Below are positions 17,641 to 25,601 of a DNA stretch of 64,000 bases, piece by piece. Location: positions 32,036 through 96,035 of the forward strand of contig CASICO010000002.1 of NCBI GenBank assembly GCA_949373165.1, in the 5' to 3' direction. A program made the position numbers and the translations under genes. This stretch comes from an uncultured Flavobacteriales bacterium. GTDB lineage: Bacteria; Bacteroidota; Bacteroidia; Flavobacteriales_D; Sanyastnellaceae. Each line of letters begins with the position of its first letter. The stretch's first letter is position 1. Below the pieces are notes generated by a model. It saw only the letters and a list, made by a program, of their open reading frames with translations, had not been told where the DNA came from and ran no database searches.

Positions 17641-19494
17641 ATGACCAACTCTACCAGCATCACAGACAAACCGATCACCAGTATTGATCAAGACAAACTA
17701 AAATCAAGGCGCTACGCTTTGGCCCTCACCAATTTCATTGCCCAAAGTGACACCCCCATGACCGTGGGTCTACAGGGCGAATGGGGGACTGGGAAAACAT
17801 CCATGATGTACATGCTGCGAGAGCAATTGACCGGCATGAACATCGCGACAAGCTGGGTGAATACTTGGGAATACAGCATGTTTCGAGGAGCGGCAGAAAC
17901 CACACCTGCGGTGCTGCGCGGCATGCTCGAAAAGCTGATTGAACGTTGCGAATCAGAGGGGCAATGGACACTCAAAGATGAGAGCAAACAGACGATGAAG
18001 AATGTCGGGAAATTCTTCACCCGACTGGGCAACCAAGCCATCGCCAATAAAACTGGGCTCGACCTGATGGACGCGGCTTCCGGAGACGACCCGGATGCAG
18101 TCCAAGCTGAAATCGCTGACGTCAAAAGGGACATCAAGGAAGTCATCCAAAAACTGCTCGACGACCCTGACAACAAGTATCAGAGGGTGGTCTTCTTCGT
18201 TGACGATCTCGACCGCATCCCCCCCACCGATGCTGTAGAGGTGCTGGAAGCGCTGAAAAACATGTTCGACATCCCGAATTGCATTTTCGTTTTGGCCATT
18301 GACTACGAAGTGGTGGTCAAAGGTCTCGAGAGCAAATTCGGCGAGAAAACCGAGGAGAACGAGCGCGAATTCCGGAGCTTCTTCGACAAGATCATTCAAG
18401 TCCCATTCTCCATGCCAACTGGGGCCTACACCATCGATGAATTGATGCAAGACAAGCTCTCTGGCATGGGCATCTTCATTCCGGATGAATACAAAGACGA
18501 GTATGCCAAGGTGGTGGCCTTTACCGTCGGGTACAACCCGCGCAGCCTCAAACGTTACTTGAACAGCTTCTCCTTGCTCCGCAGCCTGCGCGACGCAGAC
18601 TTTGCGGAAGACCCCGATGGCTTTGACGGCGAAAAACCCGACGGCAAAGATGACCTCATGCTGTTCTCTCTTCTTGGCCTTCAAATCAGCTACCCCAAAA
18701 TCTTCCGCTTCTTGGTGCAAGACATTCAATTCGTGGATTGGGAGCCTGGCATGGCCGAGAAGCTCAATGTCAATCTCCAAGAGGTCCTCGAAACCGTCAG
18801 CAAATTCGGCGACGGAATGACAGGCAAAACAGATGAGGTCTGGGAGCAAGTGATCTACGGATTTTGCAACCGGGACCTTGGTGCCGGAAAAAGAGATCCT
18901 TATCTCAAGGCCAAATGGGAGAACATTGTGGACTTGCTGAATCTCCTTCGCGACACCTTCTCCATTCAAGAAGGGAAGAAGGAGGAAGACGTGGACACCC
19001 TCTATGACTTGCTCGGCAGAAGCATGTCCTTTGCCGCCATCACCAATGTTGACGATGACGTCGCTGGAAAAAGCGGCATGGAAAAACGAGGGCGGGTCGT
19101 TCGGTTTGACACCATGGAATCCAAGTACAACTTCCTCAAGGAAGACCCCTCCACCAACCTTGAAGCCCTGCCGCTCTGGAAAGCCGTCGGAGAATTGTTC
19201 GAGGAATTTGTGGCACAAGAAGGATGCGCCATCAAAGTCACCGCTTCATATATGCCACTGAACAAGGGCCGCGAAAAAATTGCCAAGCTGCACAACTGCA
19301 AGGCGAAAAAATTCATCATCAAGGGGCACGTTCACCACGAAATCGGAACACTTGCTCCTCAAGGCAACGAGCACATCGTATTCAAGGAGGGTGGCAAGAG
19401 CATTCCAGACCAGTGGAGCTTCACACTTTACAGCGATGCGGGCCTACCCCGGTTGCGTGAAGTGATCGCCGAACGCATCAACAGCATATCCTGA
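17641..19494 (+). CDS. KAP-family P-loop NTPase
   Basis: The 617-residue protein has a Walker A GEWGTGKTS (46-54) and Walker B VVFFVDDLDR (183-192), followed by a helix with EVLEALKNMFDIPNCIFVLAIDY and IIQVPFSMPTG, all typical of the KAP P-loop NTPases. Many KAP proteins have membrane helices between Walker A and B; none is evident here, so it is probably soluble. The arginine-rich helical part after 290 (YNPRSLKRYLNSF) fits the STAND-like lid. About 110 C-terminal residues (about 500-617) form an extra alpha/beta domain I do not recognise. KAP NTPases occur in bacterial defence loci. It shares the island with the twin-module proteins and converges on the nuclease gene. Confidence 0.87.
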   Translation: MTNSTSITDKPITSIDQDKLKSRRYALALTNFIAQSDTPMTVGLQGEWGTGKTSMMYMLREQLTGMNIATSWVNTWEYSMFRGAAETTPAVLRGMLEKLIERCESEGQWTLKDESKQTMKNVGKFFTRLGNQAIANKTGLDLMDAASGDDPDAVQAEIADVKRDIKEVIQKLLDDPDNKYQRVVFFVDDLDRIPPTDAVEVLEALKNMFDIPNCIFVLAIDYEVVVKGLESKFGEKTEENEREFRSFFDKIIQVPFSMPTGAYTIDELMQDKLSGMGIFIPDEYKDEYAKVVAFTVGYNPRSLKRYLNSFSLLRSLRDADFAEDPDGFDGEKPDGKDDLMLFSLLGLQISYPKIFRFLVQDIQFVDWEPGMAEKLNVNLQEVLETVSKFGDGMTGKTDEVWEQVIYGFCNRDLGAGKRDPYLKAKWENIVDLLNLLRDTFSIQEGKKEEDVDTLYDLLGRSMSFAAITNVDDDVAGKSGMEKRGRVVRFDTMESKYNFLKEDPSTNLEALPLWKAVGELFEEFVAQEGCAIKVTASYMPLNKGREKIAKLHNCKAKKFIIKGHVHHEIGTLAPQGNEHIVFKEGGKSIPDQWSFTLYSDAGLPRLREVIAERINSIS

Positions 19495-19520
19495 AGCCAC
19501 ACAAACAAACAAGACCTTCG

Positions 19521-19548
19521 CTTTTGGGCCGTTCACTCGGCCCAAAAG
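19521..19548. terminator. Perfect hairpin between convergent KAP and nuclease genes
   Basis: CTTTTGGGCCG (19521-19531) and CGGCCCAAAAG (19538-19548) form a perfect 11-base stem with a 6-base loop, directly next to the nuclease stop codon and 26 bases after the KAP stop. It probably separates the two convergent transcripts. The T-tract is inside the 5' arm rather than after the stem, so it is not a textbook rho-independent terminator on either strand. Confidence 0.6.
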
Positions 19549-20676
19549 CTAGGCTCTATCCAGGGGATTTGTCTTGGCCGATGCTGCAATCCGAGTGTAA
19601 CGCACAGTTCCATTCGGGCTGCTGTTGGCCTTGTCCATTTTAAAAACACCAACAAAACGATACAAGGTCATTCCCATGGGAGAAGTGACCCGCGCAAACG
19701 TGACCCGGTTTCTCGTTCTCTGAGAACATCGGCGGTAATGATCCTTGCGCAATTCCGGGTCTGAACTCAGGCATTTCTCGACAATGGTTTGGCCATCGGC
19801 GCTCAACTCATTGTGCCAAGCTTTGTTGGGATACAACTTCGGAAACCACAATCCCGTTGACCCGTCCATGGGGTTGGTTGCCCACGCTTTCTGATAACCT
19901 TCATATTGATGGCCGAACGCATTGCAAGCATCCGAAATCAATCGGAATGCCGCACGATTCTCAAGGCTAACTTCTCCTGCAGCGCGCCATCGATCGACCG
20001 AGTACTTAAACTCGGGGTCCCACGGCTCCCAATCACCCCTGCGGATTTTCTCCTCCCTTTTGGCACGAATTGTCGAGACAATGGCGTCGATGGTTTCATG
20101 GAGGTTGTCCAAACTGCCTTCCCCATTCTCGTCTCGACCGGGCCATACGTCGTAGACTTTATGGCCCGTGACATCTACGATCTCTTCCTTTCGAATGGCG
20201 TCGAGCTCCACATTTTTGTGGTGCGCGTCTTCCATGACCTCGATGTGAATCCCGACCTGAGGGAAATACGCATCGGTTAAGGCATGTCCTCCCGATTCGC
20301 GACGCACGTATTGCTGCGTGAGCATTTCGACATCGTCCAAATCCAGTTGATGCCAAATCCTAGAAATCACATACGCCTCCTGACTCTTCCTCGTGAACTT
20401 ACGGAACTGCCGAAACAGGACCTCCCGCTTGGTCAGCCGGCTCTGGATTCTAGACACCCTCCGGACTACCGGCTTTCCTGAAAGCCGGTCATAAAGACGA
20501 GCGTAATCTTTGGCGGACGTCCAACGTCCCGACTCCGATATGCGAATGACCCGACCTGGCGACACCCGGCACAACCAACTTTGTTTTCGGTGACCGACCT
20601 CTATCCTGAGTTCAGAGCCGTCCTCACCCATGAGGACAAAATTCTCCCCTTCCTTTCGAAATGCATATCGCATCAC
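19549..20676 (-). CDS. Predicted AbaSI/PvuRts1I-like modification-dependent restriction endonuclease
   Basis: The 375-residue protein resembles, from memory, the AbaSI/PvuRts1I family over nearly its full length. These enzymes cleave DNA carrying 5-hydroxymethylcytosine or its glucosylated form, as in T-even phages. Residues about 80-205 fit the Vsr-like nuclease domain: LTDAYFPQVGIHIEV (D135, E146), ED-HH (152-153), ELDAIRKEEI and VTGHKV. Residues about 214-368 fit the SRA-like reading domain: GDWEPWD, SLENRAAFRLISDACNAFG, YEGYQK, LWFPKLYPN, RVTFARV and MTLYRFVGVF. About 80 residues at the N-terminus are extra. One acidic position of the EIDE-type motif appears to be Met148. It is likely co-transcribed with gene D, 90 bases upstream. 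Confidence 0.75.
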   Translation of the reverse strand: MMRYAFRKEGENFVLMGEDGSELRIEVGHRKQSWLCRVSPGRVIRISESGRWTSAKDYARLYDRLSGKPVVRRVSRIQSRLTKREVLFRQFRKFTRKSQEAYVISRIWHQLDLDDVEMLTQQYVRRESGGHALTDAYFPQVGIHIEVMEDAHHKNVELDAIRKEEIVDVTGHKVYDVWPGRDENGEGSLDNLHETIDAIVSTIRAKREEKIRRGDWEPWDPEFKYSVDRWRAAGEVSLENRAAFRLISDACNAFGHQYEGYQKAWATNPMDGSTGLWFPKLYPNKAWHNELSADGQTIVEKCLSSDPELRKDHYRRCSQRTRNRVTFARVTSPMGMTLYRFVGVFKMDKANSSPNGTVRYTRIAASAKTNPLDRA

Positions 20677-20766
20677 AGGAGATTCTGTGCTATGAGAATC
20701 CGCGCATCGGCCACCACCAACAACTTCATATCGCCGTTTTTCGTCCTCCCATTACTCGGACAAAAA

Positions 20767-21186
20767 TTAAAAAATGTTTCGTCCGGAGATGGCGTCGATG
20801 TCCTCCACCTTGGTACAACCTTTGGACTCGGCCCAAGCATTGGCTTTGGTCAATGACTGCTCATTGAAGCCGTCACCAATGGGGAAGTAGAACTTTTTGC
20901 CCGCGTAATTCTGAACAGCAATCTGCACAGCAATGCCCAGCTCGTCCCAGAACTTTTCTTCCATGGTGCTCACCTTGGTCCGGCCGTGAAGCGACACTTC
21001 CTCTTTGGACGTTTTCGTTCGTGTAGCACTGATGCTTTTAGAGGTATCTAGGCCTCTTACATTCACGGATTTACCTCGGTCACCGCTGTGAATAAAACCG
21101 AGGATCAAGTGAGGGAATTTCTCGGAGAATTCTTTCTGTAAAGTGCTGAGGTGCTTTCGTCCGTGCACGGAAATTTCTTTGGCCAT
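20767..21186 (-). CDS. Small twin-module island protein D (function unknown)
   Basis: The 139-residue protein has module copies at about 5-58 (ISVHGRKHLSTLQKEFSEKF, PHLILG) and 64-125 (VSLHGRTKVSTMEEKFWDEL, GIAVQI). Both copies keep the HGR motif, and the first keeps the F-x3-FP-H-L pattern of protein B. A C-terminal extension of about 25 residues (TKANAWAESKGCTKVEDI) contains the only cysteine. Start ATG 21186 is used; the longer frame is Arg/Ser-rich and overlaps the coiled-coil gene. It sits between the coiled-coil gene and the nuclease gene on one strand, 28 bases after the former, linking the paralogue family to the nuclease. Confidence 0.76.
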   Translation of the reverse strand: MAKEISVHGRKHLSTLQKEFSEKFPHLILGFIHSGDRGKSVNVRGLDTSKSISATRTKTSKEEVSLHGRTKVSTMEEKFWDELGIAVQIAVQNYAGKKFYFPIGDGFNEQSLTKANAWAESKGCTKVEDIDAISGRNIF

Positions 21187-21214
21187 GGTGGTGGTTTTGA
21201 ATGTCAGGATACAA

Positions 21215-21547
21215 TCAACGCTTGCGGAGACTTCGGATCTTTTCGCGATACTCCTTGATGTCCTCGCGGCAACCCTTGATCTTCTCACGGAGATCGGCCA
21301 CTTTCTCCTTGTTGCGCAGACGCTTCGAGTCGATGCGGTCAATTTCGCGATCGCGGGTGCTGCGGTAGCTGTCCTTTCTGCTCCGATCCTTGGTGGTGCT
21401 CATGGACCGCTTGCAGCGCTCACGGGCTCGCTTTTTGTCCTCCATCAGGTCACGGCTGTCATCGCGAAGCTTGTCAATGTCACGACGGTGGCGAGCAATG
21501 TCCCGCTTTTCGCTGTCAATACAGCCGAGGTAGTAGTTCTTGGACAT
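21215..21547 (-). CDS. Highly charged coiled-coil protein of the island
   Basis: The 110-residue protein consists almost wholly of Asp, Glu, Lys and Arg with Ser, Ile and Leu spacers (for example DSEKRDIARHRRDIDKLRDD and LREKIKGCREDIKEYREKI). A long single alpha helix or coiled coil is predicted; a short SMSTTKDRSRKDSYRSTRDR stretch in the middle may be a hinge. Two or three cysteines (positions 9, 45 and about 93) could crosslink. No family recognised. It is the first gene of the minus-strand run coiled coil, protein D, nuclease. A scaffold or partner for the twin-module proteins is possible but is only inference from context. Confidence 0.65.
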   Translation of the reverse strand: MSKNYYLGCIDSEKRDIARHRRDIDKLRDDSRDLMEDKKRARERCKRSMSTTKDRSRKDSYRSTRDREIDRIDSKRLRNKEKVADLREKIKGCREDIKEYREKIRSLRKR

Positions 21548-21689
21548 GTTGTTTCTAGGCTAGAGGAACGTGGTCACCAAGATGGCAATAAACCCAAAAA
21601 ATTCTGGTACACCATTGATACACTATGCATGTCCTGCACTCAATTTCACGCGCCCGACTGACACCACCGAGAGAAGGAATAAGTTGGGT

Positions 21690-22814
21690 TTAGGGGTTGC
21701 ACCAAAGCTCCAACTCATCGAGTCGACGAGGATAAACACCATTGCCGTCCACATATATTGTGATGGTACCTGCCCCTGCAGGAATGGCCGTGACGGTCTG
21801 ACGCTGGTGCCAATCTTCCCCGTCGCCACCTTGATCATCACCAGTAATGATCTCAGTAGACTTCAACGAACCATTAACTGCCACTATCGGGACGTCTTGA
21901 GTCCAAGACCCAGCATCGTACGACACCATCCAGAAACTCAGCTTGAACGGGTCGGATTGATCATATTCAAATTCTACGGTGCCTGAGCAAAGCGCCTGCA
22001 GGCCATTGCCCTCATATCCTTCCCCCACTTCCCAGTCTCCGACTGAAGAGCAATCCAACAACAAGTCTACTGTTAGCCCATCCAAGTCCTCGCAGTGATG
22101 CACCCAACAGGAAGAGGGAGGAATCTCTTCATCATCGTCAACAGCACCAGAACAATCGTTATCCAAACCCATGGCCATGGCAGGCGCACCTGGATAAACC
22201 GAGCCTTCATCGTCATCGCAATCGCCATCGTTGAGTACATATCCTGCTGGAAGCGGCAAACACTCGAACGCACCCAGGGCGGCTTCGTCTCCAAACCCAT
22301 CGCCATCAGAATCGGGCCAAATCCATTGTGCATATTCGCAAGACCCATCATCGAAGGTGGCCGACGAATCAAAGTTGCACGCCGTGGCATCCATGCACCC
22401 GAGATCTTCCGCTGAAAAGGGCATAGAAAACGACACGGCCGCCCCGAAAATGTCCAACGCACCCAAGCCCAACCAAGCCCGGCATGTGTATTGGCCCCCA
22501 GGAGACAATCCCCCCAACGGGACTTCAAACAAACCCGTTCCGTCTTCATTGGCGGCCTCTCGACTCCAATCGCCTTCCGAGGGTTTCCACTCCAGTGCAA
22601 CAGCACCCTCAAAACTTGGCGTGTACGGCTGAATCCGACCACGCAGAACTGCAGTGCTGTTTGACGTAATCAAGGCCTCCAATGTTACCGGCAAAACAGC
22701 GGTTGCATTCACCTCTGGGTCCACCGGGTTGGTCCGGGGCAAATCCCATGTCCAATCCTCTGAACTGCACGAGGAAAGCAACAACAAAAGGACGACGGCG
22801 AAAGGAATCCTCAT
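21690..22814 (-). CDS. Secreted lipoprotein with MopE-like and DDGSC repeats
   Basis: The 374-residue protein has a lipoprotein signal (hydrophobic 5-14, lipobox LSSC). After a fibronectin-like region come a GCMDATACNF...DDGSCEY repeat, a calcium-type DSDGDGFGDE motif and a MopE-like DGDCDDDEGSVYPGAP...LDNDCSGAVDDDEE segment. The last ~130 residues (from CWVHHCEDLDG) form a beta-rich domain ending in LELWCNP. These acidic Asp-rich motifs bind Ca or Cu in known proteins. No enzyme motif. It starts inside the four-base overlap with the following gene upstream (22811-22814), so it shares a transcript with the frameshifted lipoprotein gene and the 24264-24977 gene. Confidence 0.75.
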   Translation of the reverse strand: MRIPFAVVLLLLLSSCSSEDWTWDLPRTNPVDPEVNATAVLPVTLEALITSNSTAVLRGRIQPYTPSFEGAVALEWKPSEGDWSREAANEDGTGLFEVPLGGLSPGGQYTCRAWLGLGALDIFGAAVSFSMPFSAEDLGCMDATACNFDSSATFDDGSCEYAQWIWPDSDGDGFGDEAALGAFECLPLPAGYVLNDGDCDDDEGSVYPGAPAMAMGLDNDCSGAVDDDEEIPPSSCWVHHCEDLDGLTVDLLLDCSSVGDWEVGEGYEGNGLQALCSGTVEFEYDQSDPFKLSFWMVSYDAGSWTQDVPIVAVNGSLKSTEIITGDDQGGDGEDWHQRQTVTAIPAGAGTITIYVDGNGVYPRRLDELELWCNP

Positions 22815-24251
22815 TGCTCAATGAATTGACGCAGCGCTCGGCGATGGCCGTCCGCTGCTTTGTGAGTGGCAAACAAGTTGTAGCCCCACAAGACCCCGCT
22901 GATCCCCAATGTGATCACCGCGCCTTGGTGCAGCTGATTGGCCTTGTTGTAATGGGACGTGGCCGACTCCGGCGTCAGTGCAGATTGATAATCCGCATAG
23001 GCCTGGTCCGACAGGGCATCCAAAGTGAACCCCAAAGCCGCGGGCAACAGCACTGCGACCAGCCAATTGCCGCCCTTTCTCTGACCAAACGTAACGCACT
23101 CCATGCCCATTCCTGGCGCAATGGCCGACAGGGCAAGAGCGCCCGCCGTGCTCCGGGGTTGCGCTGAAATCAAGCGGGTATCCTTGAACTCTTTGGCACC
23201 CAAGCGCCAAAAGCGGTATTGAAATTCATAGTTGCCCGGAGGCGCACCCCGCAAGGCATCCCTGACCTCTTGCGGCCCCTCCGCCCCTTCCATCCGCATG
23301 CGCATGGGAAAGCGAGGGTCGTAGTAGAAGGCAAAAGGCATGGTGACCCGCGCATTGGCATGGAGCTTGATTCCGGAGAAGGTCGGGAACCGCGGGAAGC
23401 GACATCCCCGAGGAAGCGTCTCCAAAATGCCGTTCGAGCATTTCGGAGCGCATGCCAGAAACGTGAAAGTCCAATGAAGCACCCCGTGCTGGGTCCAAGT
23501 CCAATTCCACTTCTAGCGGCTCTGAAAAGTTCAATCGGTTGGCCGGGCGATACCGGGTCAAGGCCCGTTGCATGACAGCCTCGAGCTCCGTGCGCCATGT
23601 CAATGCCCCCAGCTCGTCGACTTCGAAGTAGTTGAACGTGCTGTCTCTCAATTGCGCGTCGCTCAGTCCGTCGAGTGGATGACGCACAATCCGATCCCGA
23701 GCAGCAAGCTCCATGGAAAGCAATTGCATGGCGCTCGCCAACTCTCCACCCACATATCGTTCGTTGAACAGCCGATGTCCTGACTCCGCATCGGACACTG
23801 TAACCGCATGAACCTGTATTCCTTCTCTACAGGTGACCTCCAACATGGCCACTCCGTCTGCTCCAGAGAGGTTGCCCCATTCCGAGGTCGTGGCATCGTC
23901 GTAAATGCCCGACATCTGCTGTCGCCACTCATCCAAAATCGCTTCTTTCACCGCCCCACGCTCCAAGATTGTGGTGGTCTCGCCCAACGCTTCTTGAAAA
24001 GAATTCAGCGCCTGCCCCTCCGCCAACACTGCGCCTGGACAAGGAGAAACCTCGCCAGTCATGGCAATGGTGCGTTCCGGCCAGCGATCCAGTCGCCCCA
24101 CTTCCATGGACTGGACATCCACCTCTTTTGTGGGCACGTACATCAATGGCACCTGCTGAGTACAGGAAGCAAAAAAGAAAAGCACCCAGGCCAAAGCGAT
24201 GCCTTGCCATGCACCTTCTACTCTTGGCATCCCCTTCTTTCTTCGCATCAT
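22811..24251 (-). pseudogene. Lipoprotein gene interrupted by a frameshift (function unknown)
   Basis: Two overlapping minus-strand frames make one sensible protein of about 479 residues if one base is removed from the CCC run at 23394-23396 (minus-strand sense): the first frame then runs from GMSLP into RFPTFSGIKLHANARV. Without that, frame 1 continues into Cys/His/Ala-rich nonsense and frame 2 starts with unrelated residues. The product has a lipoprotein signal (WVLFFFASC), a mixed alpha/beta N-terminal half and a C-terminal part with two hydrophobic stretches (SAIAPGMG, WLVAVLLPAALGF). ATG 24251 is preferred to GTG 24263. Sequencing error or true pseudogene cannot be told apart here. Confidence 0.65.
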
Positions 24252-24263
24252 CAAATTTACCAC

Positions 24264-24977
24264 TCAACGCAGAATGTGGCGGACCGTAGCCTGGTCCCGG
24301 CGCACCAGAACATCCCGGCCCTCTTGACCCGAATCAAAGAGCAGGATGTAGGTCTGACTGTACTCCACCAACACCCCTTCAAAAGCCAACCCACTGCCAT
24401 TCAACGCCTCTAAAATCACGTTTTGGCCACGGTAGCGTTCCCAAACAGGCTCGTGCGCATACGCCGTCAAATTCTCTCCTCCTTCCTTTTTGATTTTATC
24501 CAACATCGCCGCATCGTCCCCCATGCGTTTCATCGGTGCAGCCTTCCGGGTCGCCGCCATCAGCGCAGATAGAATTTCGAGAACCGTGTCTTTGGCACTG
24601 TTCAGCAAGATTCGAATGTTCCTGGCCAATCTATTCAAAAGACCGGGCTTCACTGCCTTCTGAAACCGCTTCGTTCGGGCCTTGGCCTGCTTCACATCCA
24701 ACCCCGTCGCCATGCGCTCCAACCACATCATGGACGCCCACTCCGTTGCATAAAAAATCTCGTTGGCCTGGGGACGATTGGAATCCGAGTACGTCACGAT
24801 ATAGGCGTTGGACTCCACCTCGAGGTTGCCCGAAATGGGCTCCGGTTCCAATCCGTGCAACGTCACCGGCAGTCCGTCGAACCACTTCATGCAGCGGTCT
24901 TTGCGTCGTGCGCGCAGCGCTGCCGCCACGATCGAGACGCCAATCAAGACAAGAATGGTGGTCAATGTATCTCCCAT
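24264..24977 (-). CDS. Membrane-anchored hypothetical protein
   Basis: The 237-residue protein has one N-terminal transmembrane helix (about 5-22), then RARRKDRCMKWFDG and a mainly cytoplasmic or periplasmic body. A beta-rich segment near 45-75 (ITYSDSN), a basic helical middle (KQAKARTKRFQKAVKPG) and a C-terminal beta-rich part (ILEALNGSGLAFEGVLVEYS) are visible. No family recognised. The stop touches the GTG/ATG start region of the next lipoprotein gene, so the three genes from 24977 down to 21690 probably form an operon. Confidence 0.6.
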   Translation of the reverse strand: MGDTLTTILVLIGVSIVAAALRARRKDRCMKWFDGLPVTLHGLEPEPISGNLEVESNAYIVTYSDSNRPQANEIFYATEWASMMWLERMATGLDVKQAKARTKRFQKAVKPGLLNRLARNIRILLNSAKDTVLEILSALMAATRKAAPMKRMGDDAAMLDKIKKEGGENLTAYAHEPVWERYRGQNVILEALNGSGLAFEGVLVEYSQTYILLFDSGQEGRDVLVRRDQATVRHILR

Positions 24978-25080
24978 TAGAGCGCGCTGTTGAAGTCAAG
25001 CGGGATCGGGCGAAGCGACTGAACATTGCAAACTTGACCCCCGGCCGAGCAATCAAGCAGCAAGAAAAATGTACACAACG

Positions 25081-25296
25081 TCATTCGTCTTCCCAAGTAG
25101 CCTGAAACTCGATTTCGTTCTCGCCATCACCACGTTCATGCTCGATGGTGAAACGCGCACGGTCCGGCACGTAGATGGGCTCACCTGCGATGCTGATCCG
25201 GAAGTTCTCGCCACTTTCAATGCTGTCCGCCAACCGGCGCAACTTGCTTACAAACTCATCCTTTGTGTATTCTTTCGTGATGTCTTTTTCACTCAT
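25081..25296 (-). CDS. Amphi-Trp domain protein
   Basis: The 70-residue protein matches the small amphi-Trp family: SEKDITKEYTKDEFVSKLRR, a helix with LADSIESG, IAGEPIYVPDRARFTIEHE and a final EIEFQATWEDE. Function of the family is not established; it is widespread in archaea and bacteria. ATG 25296 is used; the longer upstream frame is not conserved-looking. No partner gene is obvious; the next gene on the plus strand is divergent. Confidence 0.75.
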   Translation of the reverse strand: MSEKDITKEYTKDEFVSKLRRLADSIESGENFRISIAGEPIYVPDRARFTIEHERGDGENEIEFQATWEDE

Positions 25297-25601
25297 GGCC
25301 AGCAGATTTCCAGCGAAAGTTAGCGCATGGACTGCCATATATACAGACATCAAAAGTGCACGTTAAGTCAGTAAATACCCGCCTGCCTTCGCTCATCCAC
25401 TCTTTGCCCCGATAAAGGTTTCAATCAACAAGAAAACAAGGCTGTTCTTCTACTGAGGCAGAATTAACGTGCACGGAGTTTACTCCCCACTGCATCCGAT
25501 TCACATCAGTTGGGCACCCCGTAAACTGAGCGCTACAGAAAACCCGTAATTTCATCTGACTCTACCTGCAATCCACGCCTCAACTCTGGGCTTAAAATCA
25601 A
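25297..25601. other. 305-base gap with an 11-base inverted repeat
   Basis: No gene is recognised between the amphi-Trp gene and the DUF2779 gene, which are divergently arranged. GTGCACGTTAA (25356-25366) and TTAACGTGCAC (25464-25474) are a perfect 11-base inverted repeat flanking 97 bases. No clean TAnnTTTG promoter was found. The repeat may be an operator pair, the ends of a small mobile remnant or chance. Confidence 0.5.
25356..25474. repeat. 11-base inverted repeat flanking a 97-base segment
   Basis: The arms at 25356-25366 and 25464-25474 are perfect reverse complements, and each contains the palindrome GTGCAC. No target-site duplication is visible directly outside the arms, which argues against a recent miniature transposon. 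It lies in the divergent promoter region. Confidence 0.6.

Noticed and set aside
17953..19218. A long reading frame of 421 codons on the strand opposite the KAP gene
   Set aside because: It mirrors the KAP codons, has no recognisable motif and would contradict the well-supported NTPase; it is a shadow.
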